NCBI GenBank assembly: GCA_050260015.1
Contig: JBLNBN010000029.1
Span: 62,001 to 126,000 of the forward strand
Source of the DNA: JBLNBN01 sp050260015
Lineage (GTDB): Bacteria; Bacteroidota; Ignavibacteria; Kapaibacteriales; UBA2268
Direction of reading: 5' to 3'
Length of the DNA stretch: 64,000 nt
This document shows positions 41,122-50,842 of the stretch, one piece after another; the stretch's first letter is position 1, and every line of letters begins with the position of its first letter. The notes below the pieces were generated by a model. The model saw only the letters and a list, made by a program, of their open reading frames with translations, searched no databases and had not been told where the DNA came from. Both the position numbers and the translations under genes were made by a program.

Positions 41122-41718
41122 ATGAAAATCCTGGTTGTCGACAATTACGATAAGTTTGCGCATAATCTACTCTCCCTGCTGGAAAAATTAAGCGGAGCTG
41201 AAATAACCGTCGTAAAAACGGACGAAGCCGACGCGACCGTCGCGGATAATTATGACGGGATTATATTTTCGCCGGGCCCCGGTATGCCCTCGGAGTACCC
41301 GTTAATGTCGCAGATACTGGACCGCGTGCGCGATCGCAAGCCGATCTTAGGAATTTGCTTAGGCCATCAACTAATCGGCGAATACTTCGGCGCCAGGCTG
41401 ATTCATTGCGGAGACTCCTTCCAGGGAGTTAAAAAGAGCATTAAAATACTGGACGCGGGCGACGAATTATACAAGGGAATACCGGATAATTTTCCCGCCG
41501 TGCTCTATAACTCCTGGTGCGTCGATAGGGCCTCGGTCCCGCCGGAGCTCAAAATTACCGCGGAATACCGCAGCGAGAATGGAATAAACTACGTCATGGG
41601 ATTCTCCCATGCGCTTTACAGGATAAAAAGCGTGCAGTTCCACCCCGAATCCGCAAGCGCCCCGGACGGAGAGATGATCATAAAAAATTGGCTCGATTAC
41701 GCTTTAAACAATTATTAA
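41122..41718 (+). CDS. Class I glutamine amidotransferase (PabA/TrpG type)
   Basis: A 198-residue amidotransferase with FSPGPGMPSEYPL (about 49-61), the nucleophile Cys79 in PILGICLGHQLIG, and the His-Glu pair in VQFHPESAS. This is the glutaminase subunit that feeds ammonia to chorismate-using synthases (anthranilate or aminodeoxychorismate synthase). No component I gene (trpE/pabB) is next to it, so the pathway cannot be fixed. It converges with mraY, with 10 bp between stops. Confidence 0.88.
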   Translation: MKILVVDNYDKFAHNLLSLLEKLSGAEITVVKTDEADATVADNYDGIIFSPGPGMPSEYPLMSQILDRVRDRKPILGICLGHQLIGEYFGARLIHCGDSFQGVKKSIKILDAGDELYKGIPDNFPAVLYNSWCVDRASVPPELKITAEYRSENGINYVMGFSHALYRIKSVQFHPESASAPDGEMIIKNWLDYALNNY

Positions 41719-41728
41719 ACCGCGCGGC

Positions 41729-42859
41729 TTAACGGAACTTAAACGTAGCCATCGTAATAATGGCGAGAATGACGGCGACAATGTAAAAGCGGGTGACGAT
41801 CTTCGATTCGTGTAAGCCCGCTTTTTCAAAATGATGATGCAGCGGAGCCATCCTGAAGAGACGCTTGCCTTCGCCGTAGCGTTTTTTCGTCCATTTAAAG
41901 TAGGACACCTGGAGAATTACCGATATAGTTTCCGCGAAGAACACGCCCCCCACGATGGGCAGAAGGAATTCTTTTTTGATTAAAATGCACAACCCGCCGA
42001 TAGCGCCCCCAAGCGCCAAAGACCCCGTATCGCCCATAAACACCTGCGCCGGGTAGGAATTAAACCAAAGAAATCCGAGAGCCGCCCCGATCATTGCAGC
42101 GGCGAAGATCGTTAGCTCGCCCGAACCGGGCAGGAAGACTATATTTAAGTATTTGGAAAATTCAAAGTTGCCGGAGAAGTAGCTTATCAGCGCGAGCGCG
42201 AGCGCCGCGATCCCAACCGTGCCTATGGAGAGCCCGTCAAGGCCGTCCGTAAGATTTACCGCGTTCGAGGTAGCCGTTAATACGAACACGACGGCGGGTA
42301 TATAAAGCAATCCAAAGTCGAAATATATATGCTTTGCAAAGGGAACGGTCGTTAGGGTGCGGATGGGTTCGAAGTTCTTACCGAAGAACTCGGGGAAGAA
42401 ATAAATCGTACAGCCCAGGATTAAGCCTATTGAAACCTGCCCGACTATCTTATACCTGCCTATCAGCCCGTTAGGTAATTTCCTGACGACCTTCAAGTAA
42501 TCGTCCAGGAAGCCCACCGCGCCAAGCCAGGCCGTAGTAAGCATGATTAATATGACGTAAATATTGGATATATTCGCCCAGAGCAGGGTTGGCAGTAGAA
42601 CGGAGGCGAGCACAATTAGCCCGCCCATGGTCGGCGTGCCCGCCTTAGTGCAGTGGTTGCCGACTCCCTGTAGCTCTCTTTTGCTCTGCTCGCCGATGAG
42701 TCTTTTCTTTAGGAAACGGATGATCATCGGGCCAATAAAAACGCTGATGAGCAGCGCCGTAATAGCGGCGCCTGCGGAGCGAAAAGTAATGTATCGGAAA
42801 ACGCCGACCCCCGGGGGGTCGAAAGCGAGCTGAAGCCAACGGGTCAGGAAATATATCAT
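41729..42859 (-). CDS. mraY: Phospho-N-acetylmuramoyl-pentapeptide transferase MraY
   Basis: A 376-residue polytopic membrane enzyme with MraY signatures: TPTMGGLIVLASVLLPTL, the Asp pair in GFLDDYLKVVRK, NAVNLTDGLDGLSIG and APLHHHFEKAG. It moves phospho-MurNAc-pentapeptide onto undecaprenyl phosphate, giving lipid I. In most bacteria mraY lies between murF and murD in the dcw cluster; here it is isolated 20 kb from mraZ, so the cluster is broken up. About ten hydrophobic helices are visible. Confidence 0.95.
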   Translation of the reverse strand: MIYFLTRWLQLAFDPPGVGVFRYITFRSAGAAITALLISVFIGPMIIRFLKKRLIGEQSKRELQGVGNHCTKAGTPTMGGLIVLASVLLPTLLWANISNIYVILIMLTTAWLGAVGFLDDYLKVVRKLPNGLIGRYKIVGQVSIGLILGCTIYFFPEFFGKNFEPIRTLTTVPFAKHIYFDFGLLYIPAVVFVLTATSNAVNLTDGLDGLSIGTVGIAALALALISYFSGNFEFSKYLNIVFLPGSGELTIFAAAMIGAALGFLWFNSYPAQVFMGDTGSLALGGAIGGLCILIKKEFLLPIVGGVFFAETISVILQVSYFKWTKKRYGEGKRLFRMAPLHHHFEKAGLHESKIVTRFYIVAVILAIITMATFKFR

Positions 42860-42974
42860 TTTGTTTTTTAATTATTGGACGAAAAATTAAAAAACAAAAC
42901 TAACGAAATTGATTATAACGTCAAAGAAAAGTTAAGCGCGGTCGGGTGATTAAGCAAGCTAAGCCTTGTTTAAA

Positions 42975-43706
42975 TCAAAGCTTAGTGCCGATGTAATGCT
43001 GGAGCATCGCGCTCCAGGTTTCCACGCCGTGCCTCCACTCCCCGCCCCAAACGTCGAGCAGATGCGGTATGGATTTTAGCTCGAGCAGGTTGCTAAGTTC
43101 CGCGGACTTTTCGGGGCGTTCGCCCTCGCCGCTGCCGGTAGCGATATAAATATGCCTGCGGCTGCGCAAGAAGGAAAGCCAATAGTTGTCATTTAAATTT
43201 GGCAGATAGTGCGTGGGAGAATTAAAATAGCAGTTTTCGTCGAAATGGCCTTCCGTGAAGCGCTCGATGTTGTAGTCGCCGCTAAGGGCCAGCGCGCCGA
43301 TAAAGACGTCCGGGCGGCGGAAGTATGCGTTGGCGGCATAGTAAGCGCCGAGCGAAGCTCCGACGGTAAGAATAGGCATGGCCCCGCCGTTGTCGTCGTA
43401 AATGAAAGGCATGGCCTCGTTCATTAGGTAATTATTATACTCGAAATGCCTGCGCGACTTCGCTTCAAATGTGATCTCGCCCGAACCCCAACTCTGGGAA
43501 TGCACCGATCCAATGCAATAAACGCGGCACTTGCCGCTGCGGACAAACTCGCCGACCGCGTCGAAGAGCCCGCTCTCCTCAATTTCCATCGGGGAATCGC
43601 CCGTCGTCGGGAAAAATAATAGGGGTATGCCGTAGTGCCCGAGCGAGCATATAGTCATCTCCTGCTTTAGATTTTCGCTATGCCATTTGTGTACTTGTCG
43701 CTGCAT
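42975..43706 (-). CDS. Alpha/beta-hydrolase esterase
   Basis: A 243-residue hydrolase of the putative esterase (esterase D-like) group. The nucleophile elbow is GASLGAYYAA (Ser about 118), and a late WGGEWRHGVETW supplies the probable His. It has no signal peptide. Related proteins in Bacteroidota and other phyla are annotated as esterases with unknown substrates. It is monocistronic with AT-rich DNA on both sides. Confidence 0.75.
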   Translation of the reverse strand: MQRQVHKWHSENLKQEMTICSLGHYGIPLLFFPTTGDSPMEIEESGLFDAVGEFVRSGKCRVYCIGSVHSQSWGSGEITFEAKSRRHFEYNNYLMNEAMPFIYDDNGGAMPILTVGASLGAYYAANAYFRRPDVFIGALALSGDYNIERFTEGHFDENCYFNSPTHYLPNLNDNYWLSFLRSRRHIYIATGSGEGERPEKSAELSNLLELKSIPHLLDVWGGEWRHGVETWSAMLQHYIGTKL

Positions 43707-43925
43707 TTACTTGATTGATGAACAGTTTATAAGGGGAAATATTTAAAATACTTAAAAATATATTGATTTTGACGTTCATTGCATTGAATTGTTACATGTC
43801 GCTTTAATTTATTACTTTATTATGAATAAATTATGCGACGCCGCTGAAAATAATTCTTGCTAATTAAGTATAAATCTCATATTTTTCATTGATATTCCCT
43901 ACTGTTTTTTGAAAAGGTTTAGAAA

Positions 43926-46900
43926 ATGAAAAGCGCGAAAATTTATACCTGTTTATCGATAGTAGGCCTGGCGGCCGCAATTGCTTCGCTGATCCTTTCT
44001 GGAGTCAGGGACGTTCCCGCAGGCGGAGACGGCGAATTAATTACTAAGGAGCGGTTGGAGTGGGAAATAATGCGCTTCCGCGACCCGGCTACGGGAAAGA
44101 TCCCCGGGGGAATCCGCAACGCTGAGCTCCAATATGTCCGCTCGCTCGCTCCCCGCGGAAAGGGCGCGCTCGTCGAATCCATGCTCTCGGCCGATTGGCA
44201 GAGAAGAGGGCCGTTCTTTGTAGGCGGCAGAACCCGCGCGCTTGGAATTGACGTTGCCAACGAAAGTAGGATACTAGCGGGCGGAGTCTCCGGCGGCCTC
44301 TGGCTAAGCGCCGACGGCGGGGCGAGCTGGACTAAATCCACTACGCCCGATCAGGTGCATTCAGTTTCATGCCTCGCCCAGGACGCTCGTCCGGGCCATA
44401 CCTCGACGTGGTACGCCGGTACCGGCGAGTTTTGGGGCAATTCCGCGGATATTTCCGGCGACGGCGTTTATAAGACTTCCGACGGCGGGGCGAACTGGAC
44501 GCTGCTTCCCTCGACCATCACGAATAAACCCAATTCGTGGGACAATCCGTTCGACTATATTTGGAACATCGTAACAAACCCGGCAGCGACCAACCCCGAA
44601 GGCGAGGTTTACGCGGCGATAACGCTCGGCGGCGTTTACCGCTCGACCGACGGCGGCGCGAGCTGGAAGCCCGTTCTCGCCGGATACGGCAACTCCTACG
44701 GCTACTTTACCGACGTCGCCGTTACCTCGAAAGGAGTCCTCTACGCCACTATCAGCCAAATGGCTCCGAACGGCGCGAACTCTCAGATTAAAGGTATTTT
44801 CCGCTCCGTCAACGGTACTAAATGGACCGATATTACCCCGAAGGATATGCCGGCGAAATACAAGCGCATTGTAATCGGCATCGCTCCCTCGAACGAGGAC
44901 GTCGTATACTTTGTTGCGGAAACTCCCGGCTCGGGCCTTCTAACGCATAATTCTATGGGCGACGAACTCTGGCATTCCTTCTGGAAGTATACCTACCTCT
45001 CCGGCGACGGCGCGGGAGCGGGCGGCTCCTGGGAGAATCGCTCGATGAACTTGCCGAATCCTTCGAAGCTCCGCGGGCAGATGAACTCCCAGGGCTCTTA
45101 CGACTTAGTTCTAAAGGTAAAGCCCGACAATCCCAATGTCGTATTTATTGGCGCGACCTCGATGTACCGCTCCGACGACGGCTTCGCTACGGATAAATTT
45201 GCATGGATAGGCGGAACCTGTCCCGATAGCGATTGCGTTTACGACTGGCGTTACCCGAACCATCACGCCGATCTACACGCTATTACATTCCTGCCCTCCA
45301 ACCCGGATATACTTTTCACAGGCAGCGACGGCGGCGTTCATAAGACGCTCGATTGCGAAGCCGAACGAATCGTTTGGATCTCGCTCAACAACGGTTACCA
45401 CACGACGCAGTTCTATACCTGCGCCATAGATCACACGAGAGTCGATAATAAAGAAATAATCGGCGGTTTGCAGGACAACGGGACGCTTTCGACCAGCTCC
45501 GAGGCGCCCGTCAGCGATTGGCACGAGCCCGGCCGCGGAGACGGCTTCTACTGCCAGATCCCTAACGGCGGCGGTTATTATTACATCTCGCAGAATTCCA
45601 CCTGGCAGCCCAAAATTAAGATATTTAGAGTTTATAAGGACGCCCTTGGGAAGGTCGTCACACAAACGCGCATCGATCCCATCGGCGGGCGGGACTTCAT
45701 TTGGAACACTCCCTTTACGCTCGATCCGAATAACCCGGACATAATGTACCTGGCCGGCGGCGAAATTCTCTGGCGCAACAGCGTGCTCTCAAGCATTCCC
45801 AACGTTAAGTCGCTCGATTCGACTTCGATTGGCTGGGACAGCCTCCCGGGGACGCGAACGCCTGGCACGAAGATCTCCGCGGTATCAGTTTCCAAATCGC
45901 CCGCGAACGTGGTTTACTACGGCACGCAGAGCGGCAGGATCTACCGCGTCGACAACGCTAATACGGGCTCGCCGACTGCCGTAAATGTAACGAGCGCCTA
46001 TATGCAGGGCGGAAACGTCGGCTCAATTTCAATTGATCCGGACGACGCGATGAAAGTCGTAGTAGCCTTCACGAACTATAACGTTAAAAGCCTTTTCCTG
46101 ACGACCGACGGCGGAGCCAACTGGACGAACATTTCGGGCAACCTGGAAGAATACGACAGCGGTATAGGCGCCGGGCCGGCTACGCTTTGGGTCGAGACCG
46201 TCAAGGTTCCCAATGGAAAAGTTTATCTCTGCGGGACGAGCGCGGGCCTTTTCTCCAATTCTTCTCTTAACGGCGAGCAAACCGCCTGGACGCAGGAGAG
46301 CCCGCTTGGTATCGGCAATATGGTAATCGATATGATCGACTCCCGCGACGCCGACGGCTTTACGGCGATAGCTACCCACGGCGCGGGAATGTTCGAAGGG
46401 TACGTGCGCGACGTGCATTCGAAGCCGCAGCCGACGACGCTTGAGTACCCGGCGAACGCCGCGCGGGGAATAGCCGACACGGTAACGCTCCGCTGGAAAC
46501 CCTCCGAAGGCGCCATATTTTATAACGTCGAGTTGGCCCTGGATCAGGAATTTACTAAAATAATTAATACTATTAAAGGCGCCCGGACGAACAGCGCGCT
46601 CGCCGAGCATTTGATCCCCGGCTATATAAAGTACTATTGGCGCGTAGTCGCGATCAACTCGGGCGGCGTTTCCGAGTCCTCCGAAATCAGGGAATTTACC
46701 ACTACTCTCTCCTCGCCGGAGCTAATCTCCCCGGCTAACGCGGCCGTCGACGCCGAAACCGACATTACGCTTCGCTGGGAGCCGCGGCCGGGCGCGACAA
46801 GTTACCGAGTAAAGGTCGCCGAAGGACTTTCCGCCGCTAATACGATCCTCGATACGGCCGGTATAATCGGAACCGAGTTGCGGCTGCCCAACTTAAAGGG

Positions 46901-47279
46901 CAAGACGCGATATATGTGGGCGGTCGCGGCTTCGGACAACGTTTCGGAGAGCGCTTTCTCGGCGAATTATTCATTTAGGACCAAACCTGTTAACTCAGTT
47001 TTCGACCTCTATGGCGCCAATGGTAATAGCAGGATTTATCCCAACCCGGCTTCCCGCGGCGAATTTACGTTCGAATGCGAGCTAACCGGCTTCGGGGTGG
47101 CGCGCATCGAGCTCGTCGAGCCTCGCGGCTCGATCGTTTGGAGCGCGGAGAGAGCATGCTCGCCGGGCGCCTTTAAAGAAGTTATCTCGACTCGCGGCTT
47201 GGCCCCCGGGGCCTATATTGCAAGGATCCTGGTCAACGGCGTTCAAAAGGGAGTTTCCCTCGTCCAAGTGTCGGAATAG
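43926..47279 (+). CDS. Secreted beta-propeller (BNR/VPS10-like) protein with FnIII domains and T9SS sorting domain
   Basis: A 1117-residue exported protein. A signal segment (KIYTCLSIVGLAAAIASLILSG) is followed by about 800 residues of sialidase/VPS10-type propeller with repeated blades ending in SxDGGxxW (LSADGGASWTKS, KTSDGGANWTLL, RSTDGGASWKPV, TTDGGANWTNI). Two fibronectin-III-like domains follow (TTLEYPANAARGIADTVTLRW and SPELISPANAAVDAETDITLRW), and a type IX secretion sorting domain ends the protein (IYPNPASRGEFTFECEL to VQKGVSLVQVSE). It is exported by Sec and then by the T9SS to the surface. The propeller could bind or cut glycans or proteins. This domain is the best lineage marker in the window. 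Confidence 0.88.
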   Translation: MKSAKIYTCLSIVGLAAAIASLILSGVRDVPAGGDGELITKERLEWEIMRFRDPATGKIPGGIRNAELQYVRSLAPRGKGALVESMLSADWQRRGPFFVGGRTRALGIDVANESRILAGGVSGGLWLSADGGASWTKSTTPDQVHSVSCLAQDARPGHTSTWYAGTGEFWGNSADISGDGVYKTSDGGANWTLLPSTITNKPNSWDNPFDYIWNIVTNPAATNPEGEVYAAITLGGVYRSTDGGASWKPVLAGYGNSYGYFTDVAVTSKGVLYATISQMAPNGANSQIKGIFRSVNGTKWTDITPKDMPAKYKRIVIGIAPSNEDVVYFVAETPGSGLLTHNSMGDELWHSFWKYTYLSGDGAGAGGSWENRSMNLPNPSKLRGQMNSQGSYDLVLKVKPDNPNVVFIGATSMYRSDDGFATDKFAWIGGTCPDSDCVYDWRYPNHHADLHAITFLPSNPDILFTGSDGGVHKTLDCEAERIVWISLNNGYHTTQFYTCAIDHTRVDNKEIIGGLQDNGTLSTSSEAPVSDWHEPGRGDGFYCQIPNGGGYYYISQNSTWQPKIKIFRVYKDALGKVVTQTRIDPIGGRDFIWNTPFTLDPNNPDIMYLAGGEILWRNSVLSSIPNVKSLDSTSIGWDSLPGTRTPGTKISAVSVSKSPANVVYYGTQSGRIYRVDNANTGSPTAVNVTSAYMQGGNVGSISIDPDDAMKVVVAFTNYNVKSLFLTTDGGANWTNISGNLEEYDSGIGAGPATLWVETVKVPNGKVYLCGTSAGLFSNSSLNGEQTAWTQESPLGIGNMVIDMIDSRDADGFTAIATHGAGMFEGYVRDVHSKPQPTTLEYPANAARGIADTVTLRWKPSEGAIFYNVELALDQEFTKIINTIKGARTNSALAEHLIPGYIKYYWRVVAINSGGVSESSEIREFTTTLSSPELISPANAAVDAETDITLRWEPRPGATSYRVKVAEGLSAANTILDTAGIIGTELRLPNLKGKTRYMWAVAASDNVSESAFSANYSFRTKPVNSVFDLYGANGNSRIYPNPASRGEFTFECELTGFGVARIELVEPRGSIVWSAERACSPGAFKEVISTRGLAPGAYIARILVNGVQKGVSLVQVSE

Positions 47280-47378
47280 CTCTTTCATGGATTTCAAAAA
47301 GGAGTTGAGGGGGAAAAATTTGCAAATTTTTCTTAAGTTGCAAATATTAATATAACAATTTGAATAAATACGGTAAAT

Positions 47379-48752
47379 ATGAAGACACAAATCGAACCTT
47401 TCAAAATTAAATCCGTGGAAGAAATTCCTATAACAACGGTTGCACAGAGAGAACAATACTTAAAAGATGCGCACTATAACTTATTTTCGCTGCACAGCGA
47501 GCACGTCACGATAGACCTCTTGACGGACAGCGGCACGACCGCGATGAGCTCCAAGCAATGGGGACAAATCATGGACGCCGACGAAGCCTACGCCGGCTCG
47601 CGCAGCTACTATAAATTTGAAAATGTAGTAAAGAGAATTACCGGCTTTAAGCATATTATCCCGACGCACCAGGGACGCGCCGCCGAGCGCATCCTATTCG
47701 GCGTTGTCGGCGGAAAGGGAAAAACCATCCCGAACAATACGCACTTCGACACTACTCGCGGAAACATAGAGTACTCCGAAGCAAATGCGATCGATCTCCC
47801 GACCGCGATCGGCATTCAGCCCGACGCGATAGCCGACTTTAAGGGCAATATGGACGTCGAAGCTCTTCGCGAGCTTATCGAGCGCGTAGGCGTGGAAAAT
47901 ATCCCCGTCTGCATGCTGACGGTAACGAACAACAGCGGCGGCGGCCAACCCGTCTCCATGCAAAATATTCGCGAAACCAAAGCTCTCTTAAGCAAATACG
48001 GCATCCCGCTCTACCTCGATTGCTGCCGTTTCGCCGAGAACGCTTACTTCATTAAAGAGCGCGAACCCGGCTATGAAAACAAGTCGATCGAAGAGATCTG
48101 CAACGAAATGTTCAGCTACGCGGACGGCGCGACTATGAGCGCGAAGAAGGACGGCCTTTCCAACACGGGCGGCTTTATCGCGACTAACGACGACTCCGTC
48201 GCCGAGCGTTGCCGCACCGTGCTTATCGTCACCGAAGGCTTCGTGACGTACGGCGGCTTGGCCCGTCGCGACCTCGAAGCGCTCGCGCGCGGTTTCGAGG
48301 AAGTATTGGACGAAAACTACTTGCGCTACCGCATCGGCCAGGTGCGCTCGCTCGGCGCTATGCTTCTCGAAGCGGGCGTGCCGCTCTTAGTTCCCACCGG
48401 CGGCCACGGCGTATATATCGACGCAAAGAGATTCGCCCCGCACATAGCCCCGGAATTCTTCCCCGGTCAAGCCGTCTCCTGCGAAATATATCGCCTCTCC
48501 GGCGTTCGCTCAGTCGAGATCGGCTCGGTTATGTTCGGCAAGTACGGCGAAGACGGGAAATTTATCGCCCCGAACATGGACCTCGTTCGCATGGCCATCC
48601 CGCGCCGCGTCTATACTAAGAGCCACATGGAATACGTCGCCGAAGCGATCATCGAAACGTACCTGAACCGCGAGAATCTTCGCCCGATGAAGATAACCTG
48701 GGAACCGCCGTTCCTGCGCCACTTCACCGCGAAATTCGATTACGTCGGCTAA
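47379..48752 (+). CDS. tnaA: Tryptophanase (beta-eliminating lyase)
   Basis: A 457-residue PLP enzyme of the tryptophanase/tyrosine phenol-lyase family. Key parts are IDLLTDSGTTAMS, GDEAYAGSRSYY-like DADEAYAGSRSYY, PTHQGRAAERI, CCRFAENAYFIKERE and the PLP-lysine region ATMSAKKDGLSNTGG. Where tyrosine phenol-lyase has an Arg in its MERGI segment this protein has SVEIGSVM, as tryptophanase does, which favours tryptophanase. It splits tryptophan to indole, pyruvate and ammonia. No permease or leader peptide is adjacent. A strong terminator follows. Confidence 0.85.
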   Translation: MKTQIEPFKIKSVEEIPITTVAQREQYLKDAHYNLFSLHSEHVTIDLLTDSGTTAMSSKQWGQIMDADEAYAGSRSYYKFENVVKRITGFKHIIPTHQGRAAERILFGVVGGKGKTIPNNTHFDTTRGNIEYSEANAIDLPTAIGIQPDAIADFKGNMDVEALRELIERVGVENIPVCMLTVTNNSGGGQPVSMQNIRETKALLSKYGIPLYLDCCRFAENAYFIKEREPGYENKSIEEICNEMFSYADGATMSAKKDGLSNTGGFIATNDDSVAERCRTVLIVTEGFVTYGGLARRDLEALARGFEEVLDENYLRYRIGQVRSLGAMLLEAGVPLLVPTGGHGVYIDAKRFAPHIAPEFFPGQAVSCEIYRLSGVRSVEIGSVMFGKYGEDGKFIAPNMDLVRMAIPRRVYTKSHMEYVAEAIIETYLNRENLRPMKITWEPPFLRHFTAKFDYVG

Positions 48753-48775
48753 GAAGCTAGGATTTAAAGTAAATT

Positions 48776-48820
48776 AAAAAGCCCGCGGGTTCGGCGATTA
48801 AACGCTACCGCGGGCTTTTT
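48776..48820 (+). terminator. Strong rho-independent terminator after tryptophanase
   Basis: A 13-bp perfect stem (AAAAAGCCCGCGG with CCGCGGGCTTTTT) around a 19-base loop, ending in a T run. The A run also makes it usable for the opposing UbiA gene. Confidence 0.9.
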
Positions 48821-48853
48821 CAATTCAAAAGGCGTCTTATTGAATGCGGGGAA

Positions 48854-49780
48854 TTAATGCCTGAAGGGGCACGAACCCATAAAAAGCGGCGCCAGGTAGG
48901 CGACGAGCATAATTAAGCCCGCAAGCGTTGAAAGCCCGATGGCTTTTGTCATAGCTATGGAATAGTTCCCTGCGGGATCGTGGAAATTGCGCGTGCGGGA
49001 AACGGCTCCCCAAGCCATAGGGATAGTTACGAGAACCGCCAAATTTCCTATATTGATATACCCCAAAAGCGCTGCGATCACAGTGATTGCGTAAGCCGCG
49101 ACTGTCATGATAATCATAAACTTAACCGCCGCCGGCTGGCCGAACCTAACAGGAAAGCACTTCTTGCCGGACTCGACGTCGTCGAGGTAATCGAACGTAT
49201 TGCTGACGAGCCCGACGTTCATTGTGAATATTCCTGGAACGAGCGAAACGAGCAGGGGCTCAAGGTGGAATTGACCCGTAAGCGCGACGTAAACGCCCAT
49301 AACAATTAGCGGGCCGAACGCGAAGAACAGCATGGTCTCGCCCAGGCCGCGATAGTTTAACCGCACGGGCGGGGCAGTGTAAAAATACACTATAAACGTG
49401 CCGGCAAGGGCGATGTATACTACGGGCATTCCTACCCGGGCGACGACGTAAACGCCGGCTATAACGGCTATAATGAAGCATAGAGCGGTGGCGACGAAGA
49501 CCTGCCTGAGAGTTACCTCGCCGTTGATGAGCGGGCTGTCGTGGAATTGCTTCTCCTTGTTGCCGAGATTGCCGTTCTTAAAGTCGAAGTAATCGTCGAC
49601 GAAGTCCGCGGCGGAGTGAGCCATCACGACGCCAATCGTGGCGACGATAAAAAGAGTCCAGTCGAAATATCCGTGGTAAGCCGCGATCGCCCCGCCAATG
49701 CAGGCCGGAATAAAGCTTACTACAAGAAACGGGGCGCGCGCCGCCTTAGACCAGACGACGAGCCATCTTTTAATGGACAT
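48854..49780 (-). CDS. UbiA-family prenyltransferase (MenA-like)
   Basis: A 308-residue membrane protein with about nine helices and both Asp-rich motifs of UbiA enzymes: DFVDDYFDFKNG (about 59-70) and NTFDYLDDVESGKK (about 194-207). These bind the Mg-diphosphate of a polyprenyl donor. The sequence resembles 1,4-dihydroxy-2-naphthoate prenyltransferase (MenA) of menaquinone synthesis, but no men genes adjoin. It is co-directional with a second, altered UbiA gene 9 bp upstream. Confidence 0.82.
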   Translation of the reverse strand: MSIKRWLVVWSKAARAPFLVVSFIPACIGGAIAAYHGYFDWTLFIVATIGVVMAHSAADFVDDYFDFKNGNLGNKEKQFHDSPLINGEVTLRQVFVATALCFIIAVIAGVYVVARVGMPVVYIALAGTFIVYFYTAPPVRLNYRGLGETMLFFAFGPLIVMGVYVALTGQFHLEPLLVSLVPGIFTMNVGLVSNTFDYLDDVESGKKCFPVRFGQPAAVKFMIIMTVAAYAITVIAALLGYINIGNLAVLVTIPMAWGAVSRTRNFHDPAGNYSIAMTKAIGLSTLAGLIMLVAYLAPLFMGSCPFRH

Positions 49781-49789
49781 AGATTTTCC

Positions 49790-50656
49790 TTAAATAATGA
49801 ATCCTAAACAAATTAAAATTCCGCTTAAGATGAAAAAGACGAGGCTTGAGACGACGGCCCAGAGATAATCCGAGACCTTATTCGTTTCCTTGCGAATAGA
49901 AGTCAAAACCTTTAGCGCGACCGGCGCCGGGACGAACCCAAGCGCGCTCCACGCGGGCGCGTGCCCAAGAAGTATAACCGCCGCCAGCGCGGCGAAGCCA
50001 GCTAAGTAGAGCCAAGTGATCCGCGTTCGATCGAGCTTTAATACGACGGAATCGTCCCCGGAACCTGAAACTTCGAAATGCGCGCCCTTCAGGTAGGCCA
50101 CGACGGTAACGAAGAACGCTATCGGGAGCGACGCGATGAGCGGGGAAATTTCAAAATCTCCGGTTATCGCGAAGTAAACAGATTCTACGGCCAGCGGCCC
50201 GAACGTGACGAAAATCACGGGTTCTTTATAGCCGGCAAGCATTAGCGGGGTGAAGAAGATCGCCACCAGGCCGCCTGCGAGCGCGAGCGGGATAACGGCG
50301 CTTCCCAATTGCATTACGAAATACCCGGCGATCAGGATATCTATCGCAAGGCAGGCTATGCCGGCGTAGAGCGTATTCTTTGGCTCAAGCAACGTCCCTG
50401 TAAAGAGAGGCTTCCAGCCCGCGAAAATTTTAGTGTGGGAGTCCCGGCTCTCGCCGCGGAAATGCGTCCCCCAATAGTAGAGGTAATCTCCCCCGGCCTG
50501 CCCTATGAAAAGTCCGAGCAGTGCGAGAATGAATCGCGTCGGGTCGAACGCGCCGGCCCCGTATGCCATGGCTCCGCCCAGGAGGGCCGCCATAATCGAC
50601 GCGCTGAACAAAAAGTATTTAATTATTCTTATAGCCTGGTTCTTGGGTTCGGGCAT
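49790..50656 (-). CDS. UbiA-like membrane protein with degenerate active site
   Basis: A 288-residue protein with eight to nine hydrophobic helices and the outline of UbiA: IGQAGGDYLYYWGTHFRG sits where the first Asp-rich motif should be but keeps only one Asp, and in the second motif the expected NxxxDxxxD is replaced by YLKGAHFEVSGSGDD. It cannot bind the prenyl diphosphate in the usual way. It is transcribed just before the intact UbiA gene, 9 bp away, so it may be a partner subunit or a diverged transferase. I do not recognise a named family. Confidence 0.65.
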   Translation of the reverse strand: MPEPKNQAIRIIKYFLFSASIMAALLGGAMAYGAGAFDPTRFILALLGLFIGQAGGDYLYYWGTHFRGESRDSHTKIFAGWKPLFTGTLLEPKNTLYAGIACLAIDILIAGYFVMQLGSAVIPLALAGGLVAIFFTPLMLAGYKEPVIFVTFGPLAVESVYFAITGDFEISPLIASLPIAFFVTVVAYLKGAHFEVSGSGDDSVVLKLDRTRITWLYLAGFAALAAVILLGHAPAWSALGFVPAPVALKVLTSIRKETNKVSDYLWAVVSSLVFFILSGILICLGFII

Positions 50657-50803
50657 TCCTGTATCCGCCTGGTATTAGTTCATTTTATTTTAAAAGTATA
50701 GCTTGGCCGGATGCAAAAATAGCGCCGCGCGTTGAATTTTTCGATTAGTTAATAATAATTTTTGGATTGAATAAAAAAAAGTTATTTGTTTAATATAATT
50801 TTA

Positions 50804-50811
50804 TATTTTTG
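50804..50811 (+). promoter_or_regulatory. Candidate -7 box upstream of the BtrH-like gene
   Basis: TATTTTTG fits TAnnTTTG and lies 31 bp before the ATG at 50843. The nearest TTTG (50785-50788) is only 15 bases upstream, shorter than the usual 19-21, so support is weak. Confidence 0.3.
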
Positions 50812-50842
50812 TACTAACTGCGTTAAAATATCAATTCGAGCA

